This document shows, in pieces, positions 21,235 through 32,800 of a DNA stretch of 51,994 nucleotides. Origin of the DNA: Tilletiopsis washingtonensis (Eukaryota; Basidiomycota; Exobasidiomycetes; Entylomatales). The notes under the pieces were generated by a model. That model was not told the DNA's origin and did not search any database. It saw only the letters and a list, made by a program, of their open reading frames with translations. The DNA lies in assembly GCF_003144115.1 (NCBI RefSeq), contig NW_020312020.1:158658-210651 (forward strand), given 5' to 3'. The position numbers and the translations under genes are program-made. Numbering within the stretch: the stretch's first letter is position 1; every line of letters begins with the position of its first letter.

Positions 21235-22559
21235 GCGCTTCTTACGCTCCTGCGCCCGTGTCTCTTCCCTGGGCCTCGCTACGCTGCCCTCATGTAACGC
21301 CTCTCTTCCGCTCGGTCATGTCCTCTGTTTCTGTCACGTCGCCTCAATCCAATGTGCTCAGCCACGACTTCGTTCTGAGTCTGATTTGTGGCGCAGCGGG
21401 CCCCGTTTCTCGAAGTGGCGAGCGAAGGCGCACGGGGCGCTTGAGGCGCGCTGCAGCGCTCAGGGGGCAAGGCTGAACGCGCGGCGCACGCGTCGCGGCC
21501 CTGTCGCCTTAAAGTGCAGACCTGGAGCGTCCGATATGCCCATGCACGGTGCGCAGAGGGAGGCTACGCTTGAACTCGATACGGCAAGGGTATGTGTAGC
21601 ACCGGCAGCCGTTCTTGACCATGCTATTGGAGCGCCGTACTCCAGAAAATTCGGCTTGCTGAGGGCGCAGCTTCAGAAACGGCGCGTGTCGCGTCACGAT
21701 GTGCCGCATGCCACGCTCGTCGTCCTGTCGGCGTTGAAGAGGCCCCCACGTGGTCGTCCGTCGAGAAGATTCCTGCTGCCACCCCCGTCAAATCGGCCTC
21801 TGCTGCGCGCTTCGGAAAGGCCCGACCAGGTGTCCTCCGCTCCTGCCACCCGGCGAGAATCCAGCGGCGGCACGGGCTGCCGGAGAGGGCGCAGCGAGGC
21901 ATACAATTCACCGAGCATCCCCTTCTCACAACTGCGCTGACGAGCAAGGCTAGAGCGGGTCACGAGGCAGAGAACGAGCGAGAGCACAAGCGAGAGGAAG
22001 TATGAGAGGCAAGGTGGAATGCATTGCTGCGATCGCGAGTAGAGAGGAAGAGAGATAGACCAGGGGAAGGGGGGGGGGAGGAAGCAAAGCGGCGAGAGAG
22101 GGTACATAGAAGAACGAAGGAAGAGGGTCCCGAGATGTCCTTGTGAACGGGTAGGGACGGGCACGCTGCTGCCCGAGCCATGCTCGATCACAGAGGACTC
22201 AAAGAAGACCATCCTGTTCCAATCATCCGTATACCGTCCGGCGCAGCCTCACTTCTCCAGCATCGTGCTGTCAGGCGGGTCGGCGACGAAGAGGGTGGAA
22301 GAAGGCGGACGGGAGCGTGAGACCACGTGGCGATGAGAAGGAGAGGGAGTCGTTCGAAGAGGTGCGGCAGGAAGAAGATGACGAAGGAGTGAAGGAAGGT
22401 CGTAAAGCCGAGGCGCGCTCAAGGCGAGTCGTCCGCGACACTGATCGCGGCGATCCGTCCTGGGCGCTGGTCGGACCTTTAACCATTCCACCTCGAGCCG
22501 ACATCTTGCTGCTGCTCCTCTTGACGGCGAGGCGTGCGACGTCTCGGCAGATCGCCAAG
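21235..22559. other. Gene-free block, left part
   Basis: About 1.3 kb after the MFS stop with no supportable gene. The first 150 nt are probably the 3' UTR. Around 21960-22110 lies a purine-rich stretch with a run of about 10 G (near 22071). Around 22320-22400 there is another purine-rich patch (GAAGAAGATGACGAAGG). Minus-strand frames at 22200-22640 are open in all three registers and cannot be separated by inspection. Confidence 0.45.
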
Positions 22560-24700
22560 CCGCGAACTTCTTGCGCGCCGATGGCCGGCTCGACGAAGAG
22601 GCGCGCGGCGTCGAAGTCGTGCTCGCGCTCCAAAGATACCCTCCAGCTCGCATACAGCAGAGCTCACCTCAGAAGCAGCAACAACGAGGCCTTCGACCGG
22701 CTTCGCGGGCGGGCCTGTTGCTGCTGAACTTGAGGTAGAGCCGCTGATAGGCGAGGTGCAGGATGTCTTTGGAGCGGCGCGACGTCTCGGTGGGTTGCCG
22801 TGCCGCGGACTCCGTCGTTAATGAGCCGGGTGGTTGATGAGGCGTGCAGCGATGAAGTCGTACGGATGACGCTGCGTCTTGCTAGTCGTCGGCAGCCGTG
22901 GCGTTGATGCGCGAGACTCGACGGGTGGGCGATCCGCGATGGCGTCAGGAACCTCTGCTCGGCGTCATCGCCGGCCGGAACGTCGATGCACGAGAGCCCG
23001 ACAGGGGGATGATCGTGACCGAGGCGCGATCTGAGTCGTTGCGGGAATTGACGACGTGTCAAGACCGGCAGCAAGTCAGATCGATCTCGCCGCTAACATC
23101 CCGCTGATGAGCACTCGGGCATGAACGTCTCGGCTCGAAGAAGACTCGGCAGAGCTGCCTGACGCGAACACAGACCCGGCACCTGCCTCGCTCAAGAGCA
23201 AGTACGTCCTGATTGACGGAGGCTACGTGAAGCTGCGGTCCGCTCAGCCGCTGATGACTCGCACGACGACGGTTCGGCTCGGCGATGAGGCGTACGGCAA
23301 CAATGTCGTGCTCGTGACGTCGCGCGTTGCTGATCGACGACCGAGCGTCGATGGCCGAGGACCGGCGGGTGGTGAACCTCCGCCACTCGCGGCTCGACAG
23401 ACGACGACTCGAGCCTCAGAGGCGCGCTTGAAGTTCAAGAGCGCTCCTGGGCCTCGAGAGTGGCGACGATCAGGCGGCGGTTGGCTTGGCGACCAGCCGT
23501 CAGCTGCTCGAATACCAACGTTCACTCGTCGATGAGCAGGAGGAGTAGGTAGAGCATCGAGCCGCAGAGCTCATGCGCCTCGATGCTCCGACTTGACGAT
23601 GGCGTGCGGCGCTGAAGTCGTGCTCAGGGCGGCGCTTCTGCCGGTCGCCGACTCGGACGGCAGACACAGGCGAGCACACGGCGATAATGTCATCATGGAA
23701 GACGTTGCGCGAGTCCTGTCGTTGGCGACAGGTCGCGCGACGGCTCCGAAGAAAATGCGCTCGTCTGTGCCCCGCGTGTCGATGTCCGGACTCGCACTCA
23801 GACGAAGAGTCGGCAGAGCTCCAAGTCGTGGAAGCCGTGCGCCTCGATGGCCGGCCTCGACGATGACGTGCGGCGCAGGGACGGCATCGCACCTTGCTCG
23901 TCGGCGGCCGGAACAGGGAAGAGCGCAAGAGGTGACGGAGAGATCTTCGGCGATGTTGCGCGACTCCTGTCGAGACTTGGCGACAGGTTGCGCGACATCG
24001 CCGACGAGTAGCCAAGTCTCGACAGGAGTCGCGCAACATCGCCGACGAGTAGCCAGACACCACTCTCTCGCGTCTCGATGTCCCGGTCGACGACGAGCAG
24101 GCCGAGTGGGCAGACCATCAAGTCGCGCCTGGCTTGCGCCTTGATGGCTCGGCCGGATGAAGAGGTACGGCATCGATGGTGCTTGAGGCAGCTCGGCTTG
24201 CTGGTTGTCGGCAGCAGCGAGGACGCGATGTGGGACACGATGACGGCCTCGACCTCGCAGGCGCTGCGCAACTGATCGTCAAGGTTCGACGAACAGCCAG
24301 GCAGCGCTCTACGTGACGAGATCATCATCAGTCGCCATGAAGCGACGTTGCGGCTGGTTGACGGCCGGAGTGGCCGGAGTGATGAGGCGTGTGCCACTTG
24401 CTCTGCGCTCGAGACGACTTGTCCTACTCGTCTGTACCATGCTCGAGGGCGATCCACGGACGAAGCCGATGCCGGTCCCGTAGCGCGACTTGCCGTCAAT
24501 GCTTGACGACAGATCACGCTACAGGACCAGCGGTCCGCTTGGCCGTGGTTCGACGTCGCGCCCGGTCGACGATGTCGGACGATGAGATGAGACGAGTGGC
24601 CGCACCTCCGTGCTCGAAACGACGTGTCCTCCTCGTCGGCGTCGGCAGCAGCGGAGACCTCGACACGCGATCGAATGATTTTGGTGTACTCGCCTGCGCC
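22560..24700 (-). repeat. Degenerate head-to-tail array of ~0.2-0.4 kb units
   Basis: At least six, perhaps eight, diverged copies of one module lie in the same orientation. A core of about 50 nt recurs near 22573, 22815, 23262, 23574, 23838 and 24136, with weaker copies near 24370 and 24560. On the minus strand the core reads GAGCACGACTTC, then a spacer, then CGCCGCACGCC and a CATCGTCGAGC-like block. The first two cores share further sequence (GAGACGTCGC). Spacing varies from about 195 to 450 nt. In the left-most copy the minus strand is open and gives EHDFDAARLFVEPAIG; a related EHDF-x-AAR or EHDI-x-AVR appears in two other copies. Copies differ by substitutions and small length changes. 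I do not recognise the unit. It could be an old satellite, or remains of a repeat-containing gene. Confidence 0.65.
23951..24041. repeat. 31-bp perfect inverted repeat with 29-nt loop
   Basis: Arms at 23951-23981 and 24011-24041 are exact reverse complements (CGATGTTGCGCGACTCCTGT onward). The loop and the right flank also share a 20-nt direct repeat, ACATCGCCGACGAGTAGCCA. A smaller hairpin of the same sequence family lies at 23707-23738 (CCTGTCG paired with CGACAGG and GCGCGA with TCGCGC). Both hairpins are inside the degenerate array. Confidence 0.9.
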
Positions 24701-27216
24701 GACGCGACTCATCGGCAAGGTTGATGCTTGACGATAGCTCGCATCGGACACCGAATAGTACACCGAATCATCTGGACGCGCGTCGACGTCTCGGCCGATG
24801 CCGCCTCTTGCAGTGACGACGGCCGACGAACGAACTTGAGTGTCGCAGTTGATGCTCGGAGACGACACTAGGCGTTGAAGCTAGAATGAAGCCGGACCGC
24901 AGATTGGACGACGCCATGACACGAGCACGTTGGACGGCCAGATCGGAACGACACAGCTGTCCGATGAGCTAGCATGGGTGAAGTGCAATCAAGGGCCGGG
25001 AAGAGCTTGAGGGAAGAGAAGGAAGAGACGATCGAAGAGGCCGGACGAAGAGGCCGTACGCATGCGCTGGAAGACGAGGCTGGGTGGCGAAGCGGGGCAA
25101 GTGTCAGCCTCCTGAGCGATGTGGCGGTTCTCCATCACGTGTGTCCATCCCGACTCCATCGCCTGGACAGGTCACTCACCAGCTCATTGGCGTGCTTCAC
25201 GTCTGACCGGCTGCATCGTGAGCCAACGGCGAGACTTGAAGCATGAATTGCCGTGCGTGCGACGACGAGCAAGTCGTGAAGGTGGAGCGCGCGATGGTGA
25301 GCGAGGCGGAGCGCCAAGGAGTGTTGGTCATTGACGAAGTGAAGGAGAGTCGGAAGAGCAAGAGAGGAAACGAGGCAAAGGCCGAAGAAAGAAGGAAAGG
25401 AGGAGACGACGGTGGTGGTGGTGGAGAGAAGAGAAGCGGCGCAGGACATCGAGCGCTCTTGATATCGCGGCTGCGTGGCAAGTGGCTGGGCGCCGTTGCG
25501 GCGCGCCGAGGCGAACCATTGGGGCCCTCCGAGCAAAAGCACTTTGTCTCGCCCAATCGAATGTTTCCGCACCCGAGTTGACCCGACGACGGCCCTGATA
25601 TAGCTCTCGAGGCTGCCTGCGCGTGCGAGCGCCTCCTGCGTGGAGCCGGAGGTGCGCAGGGAGAACGGCGCGGCACGCCTTCAGTCATCCATGGGCCGTG
25701 CGAGCACGCGTGCCTTGCACCGCACACGTCGCGCACCGCACACATCGCCCTCGCTCTACGCGCTGCAGGCTGACGCTCTGCTGGGGGTTGAGGCTCTTCA
25801 TTCGCTTGCTCTCTGAGAGGCAAGCTCAATTTTGAATGCAACAGCTCAGTCCACGGAGGCAGTCTCGCGCGTCGACTATCGCAGTCCGCCCTCAGCGCGG
25901 CGTGCTCCCCTGACGCGCTCGGCTGCCGTGACCGGAGCCGACGGGTGGGCGACCAGCTTCTCCACGAGAGGATTTGGCGTACGGGTGCGCTCGGCGAAGC
26001 GGCCCTTCCGAAAGCGAGACGAGCACGGAAATTACCCCGGCGATGAGATACACGGGCATGCAGGATGCAAGGCTGCTGGAGACCGGGCGTGCATCGCTCG
26101 AGGGGGCTCAAGGAGGGGGGCTTGGGCCCTGAGAGAAGGGAGCAGCCGCGGGATGCACGCCGCGCGCCAGCGCTGCTCCGCGGGTCTGCCTCACCGCCTG
26201 CCGCGGCTCGGATGAGCCGTGCCGCAGCAGGGGCGCAGCAAGTTTGCGCTGCACCCGTCCGCCGTTGCAGCGACACCAGCAAGCATACGCAGCACTGCCT
26301 CAAGCAGCTGCTGCAGCTGCTGTGAAGCTGAACTCGAGCGCATCAGAGAGGAGCTGCGGCTGTGACAGGCCAGGGGCACCTCGTGCTCGCTCGGACCGCG
26401 GCCGCCGAGCCGCTCCGCTGCCGCTGCGATTTCGACTTCGCGCTCAGCCCGCAGCGCCGGCTCGCCTCCTCCGGCCGCCGGCCGAGCCACCACTCGAGAG
26501 AGCAAGGGGAGGCGTGCACCCTGTACCCTGAGGTCTCGCCTGCGACGCAGCGCAGCGGACAGCTGCTCACGCCCTCGCCGTCGTCGCAGCGCCTGGCGCA
26601 CCCTGAGTGCCGATCGTCGATGGCTGACGTGTGAAGCGCCCTCGCGCCTTGTGCGCGCTCGCGTGCCACGCCGAGCCTTCGGGGTCTCGCGGGGCGTGCG
26701 GAGGGCGGAAAAGGTGACGCTGCCGTGCGGCGCGGCGGCGCACACAGGCGGCGTGCCCGCGCGTGTTGCTTTGCGCAGCTGCGCGCCTCGGCTGCCAAGC
26801 GCCGTGCTGCCGTGCCTGGCGCGAGGAGAAGGCCGGGGCGCGCTGCTGCTGCTGCGCCTCGCCTGCTGCCTGCGCGTCTGCCCATCGCTGCGCTGCGCAG
26901 CTCGCGTGCCGGTGCCGCGCCTCCGCGCTTTGCCTTGATGGCGCGCCGCGGCGGCGATGAGATGCCTGGGCCCGCGCCGCGGCTGCTGCTATTCCTGACA
27001 GCTGCCTCCATCCTTCCGTCTCTCACACCCCGCCTCGTTACCCCCGTTCTTCTCAACCTCCCGCCGCCAGCGTAGCACGTCTCTGCGGTCTGGAGCGAGC
27101 GCGCACCCGTCTGCTCTGATCGCCGCCCTCAGCGAGCGCCCGAGCGTGCGCTGCGCCGCGCCGCCAGCCTCTGCCTCGCCGCACTTGACACTCCTGCCGC
27201 TGCCGGCCTCGCAGCC
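24701..27216. other. Gene-free block, right part, upstream of MIPC synthase
   Basis: About 2.5 kb without a supportable gene. A purine-rich stretch occupies about 24990-25440, with a GGT repeat near 25411. From 25600 on the DNA is again extremely GC-rich. It includes a CAGCTGCTGCAGCTGCTG palindrome at about 26308-26325. Long frames here are Arg/Ala/Cys-rich and lack domain-like segments. The last few hundred bases should contain the promoter and leader of the gene starting at 27217. Confidence 0.45.
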
Positions 27217-29643
27217 ATGGGCCGTCTCTTCTCGCGGCGCACCTCGACGCTGCTGCTGAGCCTGCTGGCGCTCTTCCTGCTCGGCACCGTCATCTTCCTC
27301 TCGACGGTGCGCGCCTACTTCAGCATCGACGACAGCGCCTACATCCTGCCCGAGGAGCTCGGAACGTGGGATGAGATCCAGTGGGGCGGCGATGCCGACA
27401 CGCTGCCGCTCGGCTGGGCGGCGCGCTACCCGTGGCTCGCGACGATGCTGCACCGCCCGCGTCCGCCAGCGGCCAGCACTGCGGCGCCCACGGCGGCCGA
27501 GCAGGCGGGCATCGAGCGCCTCTCGGCCGCAGGCATGGCCTCGCCCATGCGCAACAACACGCCGGCGCCGTGGAACCCCAACTCGCCGCCAGAGAAGATT
27601 CCGCGCATCATCCACCAGACGTGGAAGGACGACACGCTGCCGCCCAAGTGGCAGGCGGTGAGCGACGAGTGTCGCGCCATGCACCCGGACTAGTGAGTCG
27701 CCGCACAGCACACCCTTGCAGAGCTTGCCCTGACCCGTTGCAGCGAGTACATGCTCTGGTCAGACGCGGCCTCGCGCGAGTTCATCGTGCAGCACTACCC
27801 CTGGTTCATCAGCGTCTTCGACAACTACCCCTACGCGATCCAGCGCGCCGATGCGATCCGCTACTTTGTGCTGCACAAGTACGGCGGCGTGTACATCGAC
27901 CTCGACGTCGGCTGTCTGCGGCGCTTCGACCCGCTGCTGCGCTTCGAGGTCATCCTGCCAAAGACGATTCCCGTGGGCGTGTCCAACGACATTATGTTTG
28001 CGGCGCGCGGCCATCCGTTCATGGAGCAGCTCATCCACAATCTCGTCACCTTCAACCACCAGTACCTCACCAACTACCCGACGGTCATGTTCAGCACGGG
28101 CCCGATGTTCGTCTCGGCCTCGTACGGCATCTACGTCGATGCCCATGGCGCCGCCGTGCCCTCGCGGCCCTCTCAGCCCGCGGCGGGCTTCGAGGGCCTG
28201 CGCGTGCTGCCCAAGAGCCTGTACGGCAAGAATGCCAAGCCGCTCGAGGCGCCCGATGCCTTCTTCCGGCACTTCTACGGCTCGTCGTGGCACGCCAACG
28301 ACGCCGGCTTCCTCATCTTCCTGCGCGACCACGGCCGCTTCCTCATGTTCCTCGGCGCCTGCGTCGTGGCGTGGGGCGCCGGCAAGACGCTGCTGCCGCG
28401 CCTGCTGCACGCGCTGGGCCACAAGCGACGAGGCCCGCGGCGGCCAGGCATGGCGCGCAACGACTCGAGCGCGCGCTGGATCAGTCTGCCGCTGCGCTCC
28501 GAGCCCGAAGCGCCATCCTCTACGCGCAATGCACGCACGCGCGGCGGGTACGAGATGCTCTCTCGCGATGCGCCCGCCGGCGCGCCGCGCGTCGCTGCAC
28601 CGCGGCCACAGCGCTTCAGCGTGCCCATGTTCGATCTGGCAGATCACGATGGCGAGCATTCCGACGATGCCGAGAGCTCCGACTCGAACGAGGCGAGCGG
28701 CCCGCAGCAGGGCCTGCTGGCGTGGGCCGGCAGTGGCTTTGCGCGGCCCGCATCGTCGATGAGTGGACAGGGCGCCGGCATGCCCCGCTCGGGCACGGCC
28801 AGCAAGAGCAAGAAGCCATCTGCCGCCACGACTGCCACTTCCTCCGGCCTGCCATCCAGCGGCACGCTGTACCTGCCTGCCTTCTTCGTCGGCGGCGGCA
28901 GCGGCAGTCCCGAGAGCGATGCGTACTCGAGCGGCGGGCATTCGCGCGGCAACAGCCTTGGCGCATGGGCTGCTAGCCTACTGCCTCCGTCGTGGCGGGC
29001 CGCATCGCCCAACCTCCCACGACGCACGCCGTCGCCAGCAGACTTTGACGTCGAGGCGCGTCCTGGCTCTGCCGACATTGGCCCTCAGCCGCCCGCAGCT
29101 GCAGGCTCGGGCAAGTTTGCTCAGACGTGGACGCCGCAGGGCGATGCGGCAAACGACGCACCGGTGCGGGCCACGCTGGCGCGCGCCAACACTCTGCAGC
29201 ACACCGGTGCGCGCAGCCGGAGTAGCTCGTACATTGCTCGACGAGGCTCCAGCGATGCCGCACGCCTGGCTCCCGATGCGCCACGCGGGCACTTCTCGAG
29301 TGCATCGACATCACGAGTCGGCGATGACTCTGACGTGCCTCCGCCCTACGCGCCCAACTTCTCCTGGGCTCCCGGAGAGGGTTCATCGTCGTCACCGAAT
29401 GGCTCGCCGTCTTTGGGCGTGTCCGAGCTCTCGGGCCCACACTCGGCAGCGAGCAGCTCGCACGCCAAGACGCGCTCGAGGCCGGGCCTCGTGAAGCGGC
29501 CATCGCGAGGCACGTTGCGCAGCATCACGCCGGCCGTCGTGCTGGACATGGAGGCGGCAGCGGCGCAGGATGCGATTGAGGAGGACCAGGCGCAGGACGC
29601 TAGCTTCGTCTCAAGCACCGACTCGGAGATGACGCCGCGATAG
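27217..29643 (+). CDS. SUR1: Inositol phosphoceramide mannosyltransferase (MIPC synthase catalytic subunit, GT32)
   Basis: Golgi enzyme that transfers mannose from GDP-mannose to inositol phosphoceramide to make MIPC, a complex sphingolipid (family knowledge). Exons 27217-27692 and 27744-29643 give 791 aa. Residues about 10-32 form an N-terminal signal anchor (LLLSLLALFLLGTVIFL). The GT32 start block is PRIIHQTWKDDTLPPKW. The core AIRYFVLHKYGGVYIDLDVG holds the DXD metal/nucleotide site, D211-L-D213. Further matches are FMEQLIHNL and the histidine-containing GSSWHANDAG. A second membrane segment lies at about residues 352-372. Yeast Sur1/Csh1 have about 380-390 residues, so the final 400 residues are an extra Ser/Pro/Ala-rich, presumably cytosolic tail. 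The split of SUR1/CSH1-like paralogues in this organism is unknown. Confidence 0.9.
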
Positions 29644-29822
29644 AGGAGAGGGATCGCGCACGGCAAACGAGCGCTCGGCCGCTCGCGTCTGCCCCGCGCC
29701 ATGTCACGCTGTGCGACTACACTACCACGCAACTATTCAGCTATGCTTCCGCGCGTGACGTTGGATTGAGAGGTGTGTTGTACAGATGAGAGGGCGCAGC
29801 AGGAGCAGAGAAGCAAGGGGTA

Positions 29823-32800
29823 TCAGAGGCGCTGAGGAGCATGCTCCAGCGGGTTCGGCACAGCAGTCGCCTCGGGCGAGGCGCGCGGCGACGCACGGCC
29901 ACGGAAGAACGTCTTGCCCGGCCAGGCCGAGGAGCGCTCGCGCTGCGGCGTCGTCGCGGCCGACTCGGAGCCGTTGCTAGCGGCCGCATAGGCAGCGGGC
30001 GGATGCGGCGTCGAGCTGCCGTCGTCGTGCGGCGCCAGCGGCGAGGAGCTCGAGTCGCTGTCGCTGCGCGAGCGCAGGCGGCCCACGTCGGTGAAGAGGC
30101 TCGGCAGGATGCCGGCTGCGCGCGCCGCCTCGATGGAGGCGGGGTGGGTGAAGGCGTCCGAGGCGTAGGGCGATGGCTCGAGGCCGTAGTAGCTATTGCC
30201 CGCGTCGGACCGGTCGAGTGACGCTCGCTCGCCGTTAAAGTCGTGGCTGCTCGGCGTCGAGCGTGCGGCCGAGCGCGCCAGGATGCGCGCGACCTGCTCG
30301 TCGCTCTCGCCTGCGAGCGCCGGGAACGCGCTGGCGCCCGGCCTGCCGACGGACGGACTCGAGTCCGGCTCGAAGAAGTTGGAGAGGGCGTGCAGCTGCG
30401 ACAGCGCGCCGCCGAGGCCGAGGTCGACGACGCTCGTGTCGTCCTCTTCCAGATCGTCGCACTCGACAAAGTTGACCTCGCCGACGGGCGCCGTCTCGAG
30501 GGCCAGCTCGCACGTCTTGAACACGGCCTGCACGTTGATGCGGCTGCGCGCCGTCATCTCCTGCGGGTGCGCCACGGCCCAGCCGCTGTCGTCTGGCGCG
30601 CCAAAGATGGACGCGTCGCTCGACTGCTCGCGCCGCCGGCTCGGCTTGCCCCACTGCAGGCTCATGCGCAGAATCTGGTTCGCTGCAGGGCCGCCGTTGA
30701 TGGAGATGGGCTCGTCGAGCACGTCGAGCGCCTCGGCCGACAGCGACGAGGACAAGAGGCGCAGCAGCGGCATGAGCAGCTCCGAGCCGAGATTGGCAAA
30801 GGCGTCGGAGCGCGTGTCGATGACCTGGAAGAAGACCTTGAGCACCTGCAGCGTCTGCTTGCGCAGCCACTCGTGCTGGTTGAGCGCCAGGCTGAGGAGC
30901 AGCACCGCCAGATCAGGGCCCTGCGCGGGCAGGAAGTTGACGCGGATGCAGCCGACGGCCTGCCGCACCAGGTCGTCCTTGGTGCGGAAGCGCGACTTGG
31001 CAATTGACGTCGCGACGCGGTGCAGGTCCGCCTTGCCTTCGTGCTCGGCAAGCAGCGCAATGTTGCCGGCAAGCGCGAGCACCGAGTCGTCTTGCGTCAG
31101 CGGAGCGTCGGTGCTCTGCAGGAACCACGGCAGCGCCGCCGTGAAGAGCTGCGCCAGGCGCGAGCCGTAGGCGTCGATGAGCGTGTCGTCTTGGACGCTT
31201 GCAAGGCGTGCGAGCACGGCGAACGACGCCGACGAGGTGACCGAGGAGCGCAAGCCCCGGAGGATCAGCCGTTGCAGACCGCCTGCTTCGCCCTCCCAGC
31301 CTTCCGGACAGCGGTCGCGCAGCATGTCGATCGTGTCGCGCGCGCCAATGTCCAGCTTGTCGAGCAGCGACTCGAGCAGCGTGATTGTCTCGGCAAACTC
31401 GCGCTCGTTGGCGGTCGACAGGCACGCAACGCTGCCCCAGAAGATCTGGCTCAGTAGCTCCGTCTGCGAGGCGTCCGCGCTGCGCACGACGGCGGTCAGG
31501 GTGTAGAGCACCTCGAGCGCAAACGCCTGCACGTCGACACTTGGATCCGAAACGGTGTTCGAGAGGCGACCGAGCATGTCTGCCAGCATCGACGGCGTCG
31601 TGTCCGGCAGGAGAACGCGGAACGTCTGGAACGAGCGGCAGGCCATGTGCCGGACCGGAGCCGACGTGGCCCAGTGCAGCGACGTCTGGCCCCACTCGGC
31701 GCGCAGCTCGGGCAGCAGGGGATGCAGCACAGCGAGCAGCTCGGTGAGCGTGGAGCGCAGCGTGCGTGGCGTGCGCGTCTGGTCAAGATCGAGGTCGAGG
31801 TCGTCGTGCGCCCAGAAGACGGCCGAGCCCTTGGCGAAGAGCTGCTCGACCTTCTGCTTCGCCGTGGCGTTCAGGCTGGTGTCCGCGTCGGCGGCCTCGG
31901 GCTTCGTCTCGGCAACGACGGGCCCTGAGGCCGACGTCAGTGTACGCATGATCTGCATGAGCATCGCCATCATCTGCTCCTGCACAAACTGCGAGACGCT
32001 GTCGACCTGCATGAAGATGGCGTGCAGCAGCAGCGGCAGGCTCGACGCGAGATGCTCCGTCCGGTCGTACGTCAGCTCGCCGACGAAGAGCAGCGCGATC
32101 TGGCCCGGCGAGAAGACCTGGCGACGCGAGGCGTCCGGCAGCAGCGGATCGAGCACGGCGCAGTGGAGGTGCTGCAGTGCGGCCTCTAGCGCGGGAAGCG
32201 CTTCGTCGCGCGGCACGGGGATCATGGCGGACGGCTCGATGAGTGCGCAGAGCGTGGCGAACAGCACCGGCGCGATGACCGTGTGCGAGAGGCACGACAT
32301 GGCGCGCTTGGCCTGCACGACAAACGCCGAGCTGCGGAAGCGCAGCGCCTCCTCGACGAGGAAGCGCACGATGACCGCCGCGTTGGCGCCGGCGCCGGGC
32401 CCTTCGGCCAGGCTCGCCCACATGTCCTGGATCTCAAAGTTGTGGTCGTCGCTGTACTTGATCGTGAGGAACATGAGGTTCGTGAGCACGACGAATGCTT
32501 CTCCCGGCACCTCGACGCTGGCGAAGCTGGCCGCGAAGCTGCCGCTGCGGTCGATGTCGGCGGCGCCCGTGGACGGCAGCTCCAGCCCGTTGAGCCACTC
32601 AGGCAGCAGGCCGAGCGTCGTGGCGCGCCGCATGATGTCGATGACCGGCAGGCGGGACGTGTATTCGGAGAGCATCGCCACCTTGAGCGAGCCGAAGCGG
32701 TCGGCCAGATGCGCCGAAATCTCGCGCTGCGCTCGCAGATACGTCGCAGGCAGAGGGCTGCCGACGCCGACCTCGAGATCGTGCATGGCCAGCGCGGGAA

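Noticed and set aside
24275-24300. A GGTTCGA sequence resembling a tRNA B-box
   Set aside because: The final CC of the box is absent and no cloverleaf or A-box lies at the right distance.
23798-24868. A 356-codon minus-strand frame across the repeat array
   Set aside because: Different array copies fall in different frames within it, and no domain is seen; it is better explained as chance openness over diverged repeats.
25197-26303. A 368-codon minus-strand frame upstream of the mannosyltransferase
   Set aside because: No recognisable segment; composition shifts along the frame as the base composition does.
21235-27216. Possible transposon or retroelement in the 6-kb gene-free block
   Set aside because: No reverse transcriptase, integrase or transposase motifs, no terminal repeats bounding the block and no target-site duplication were seen.
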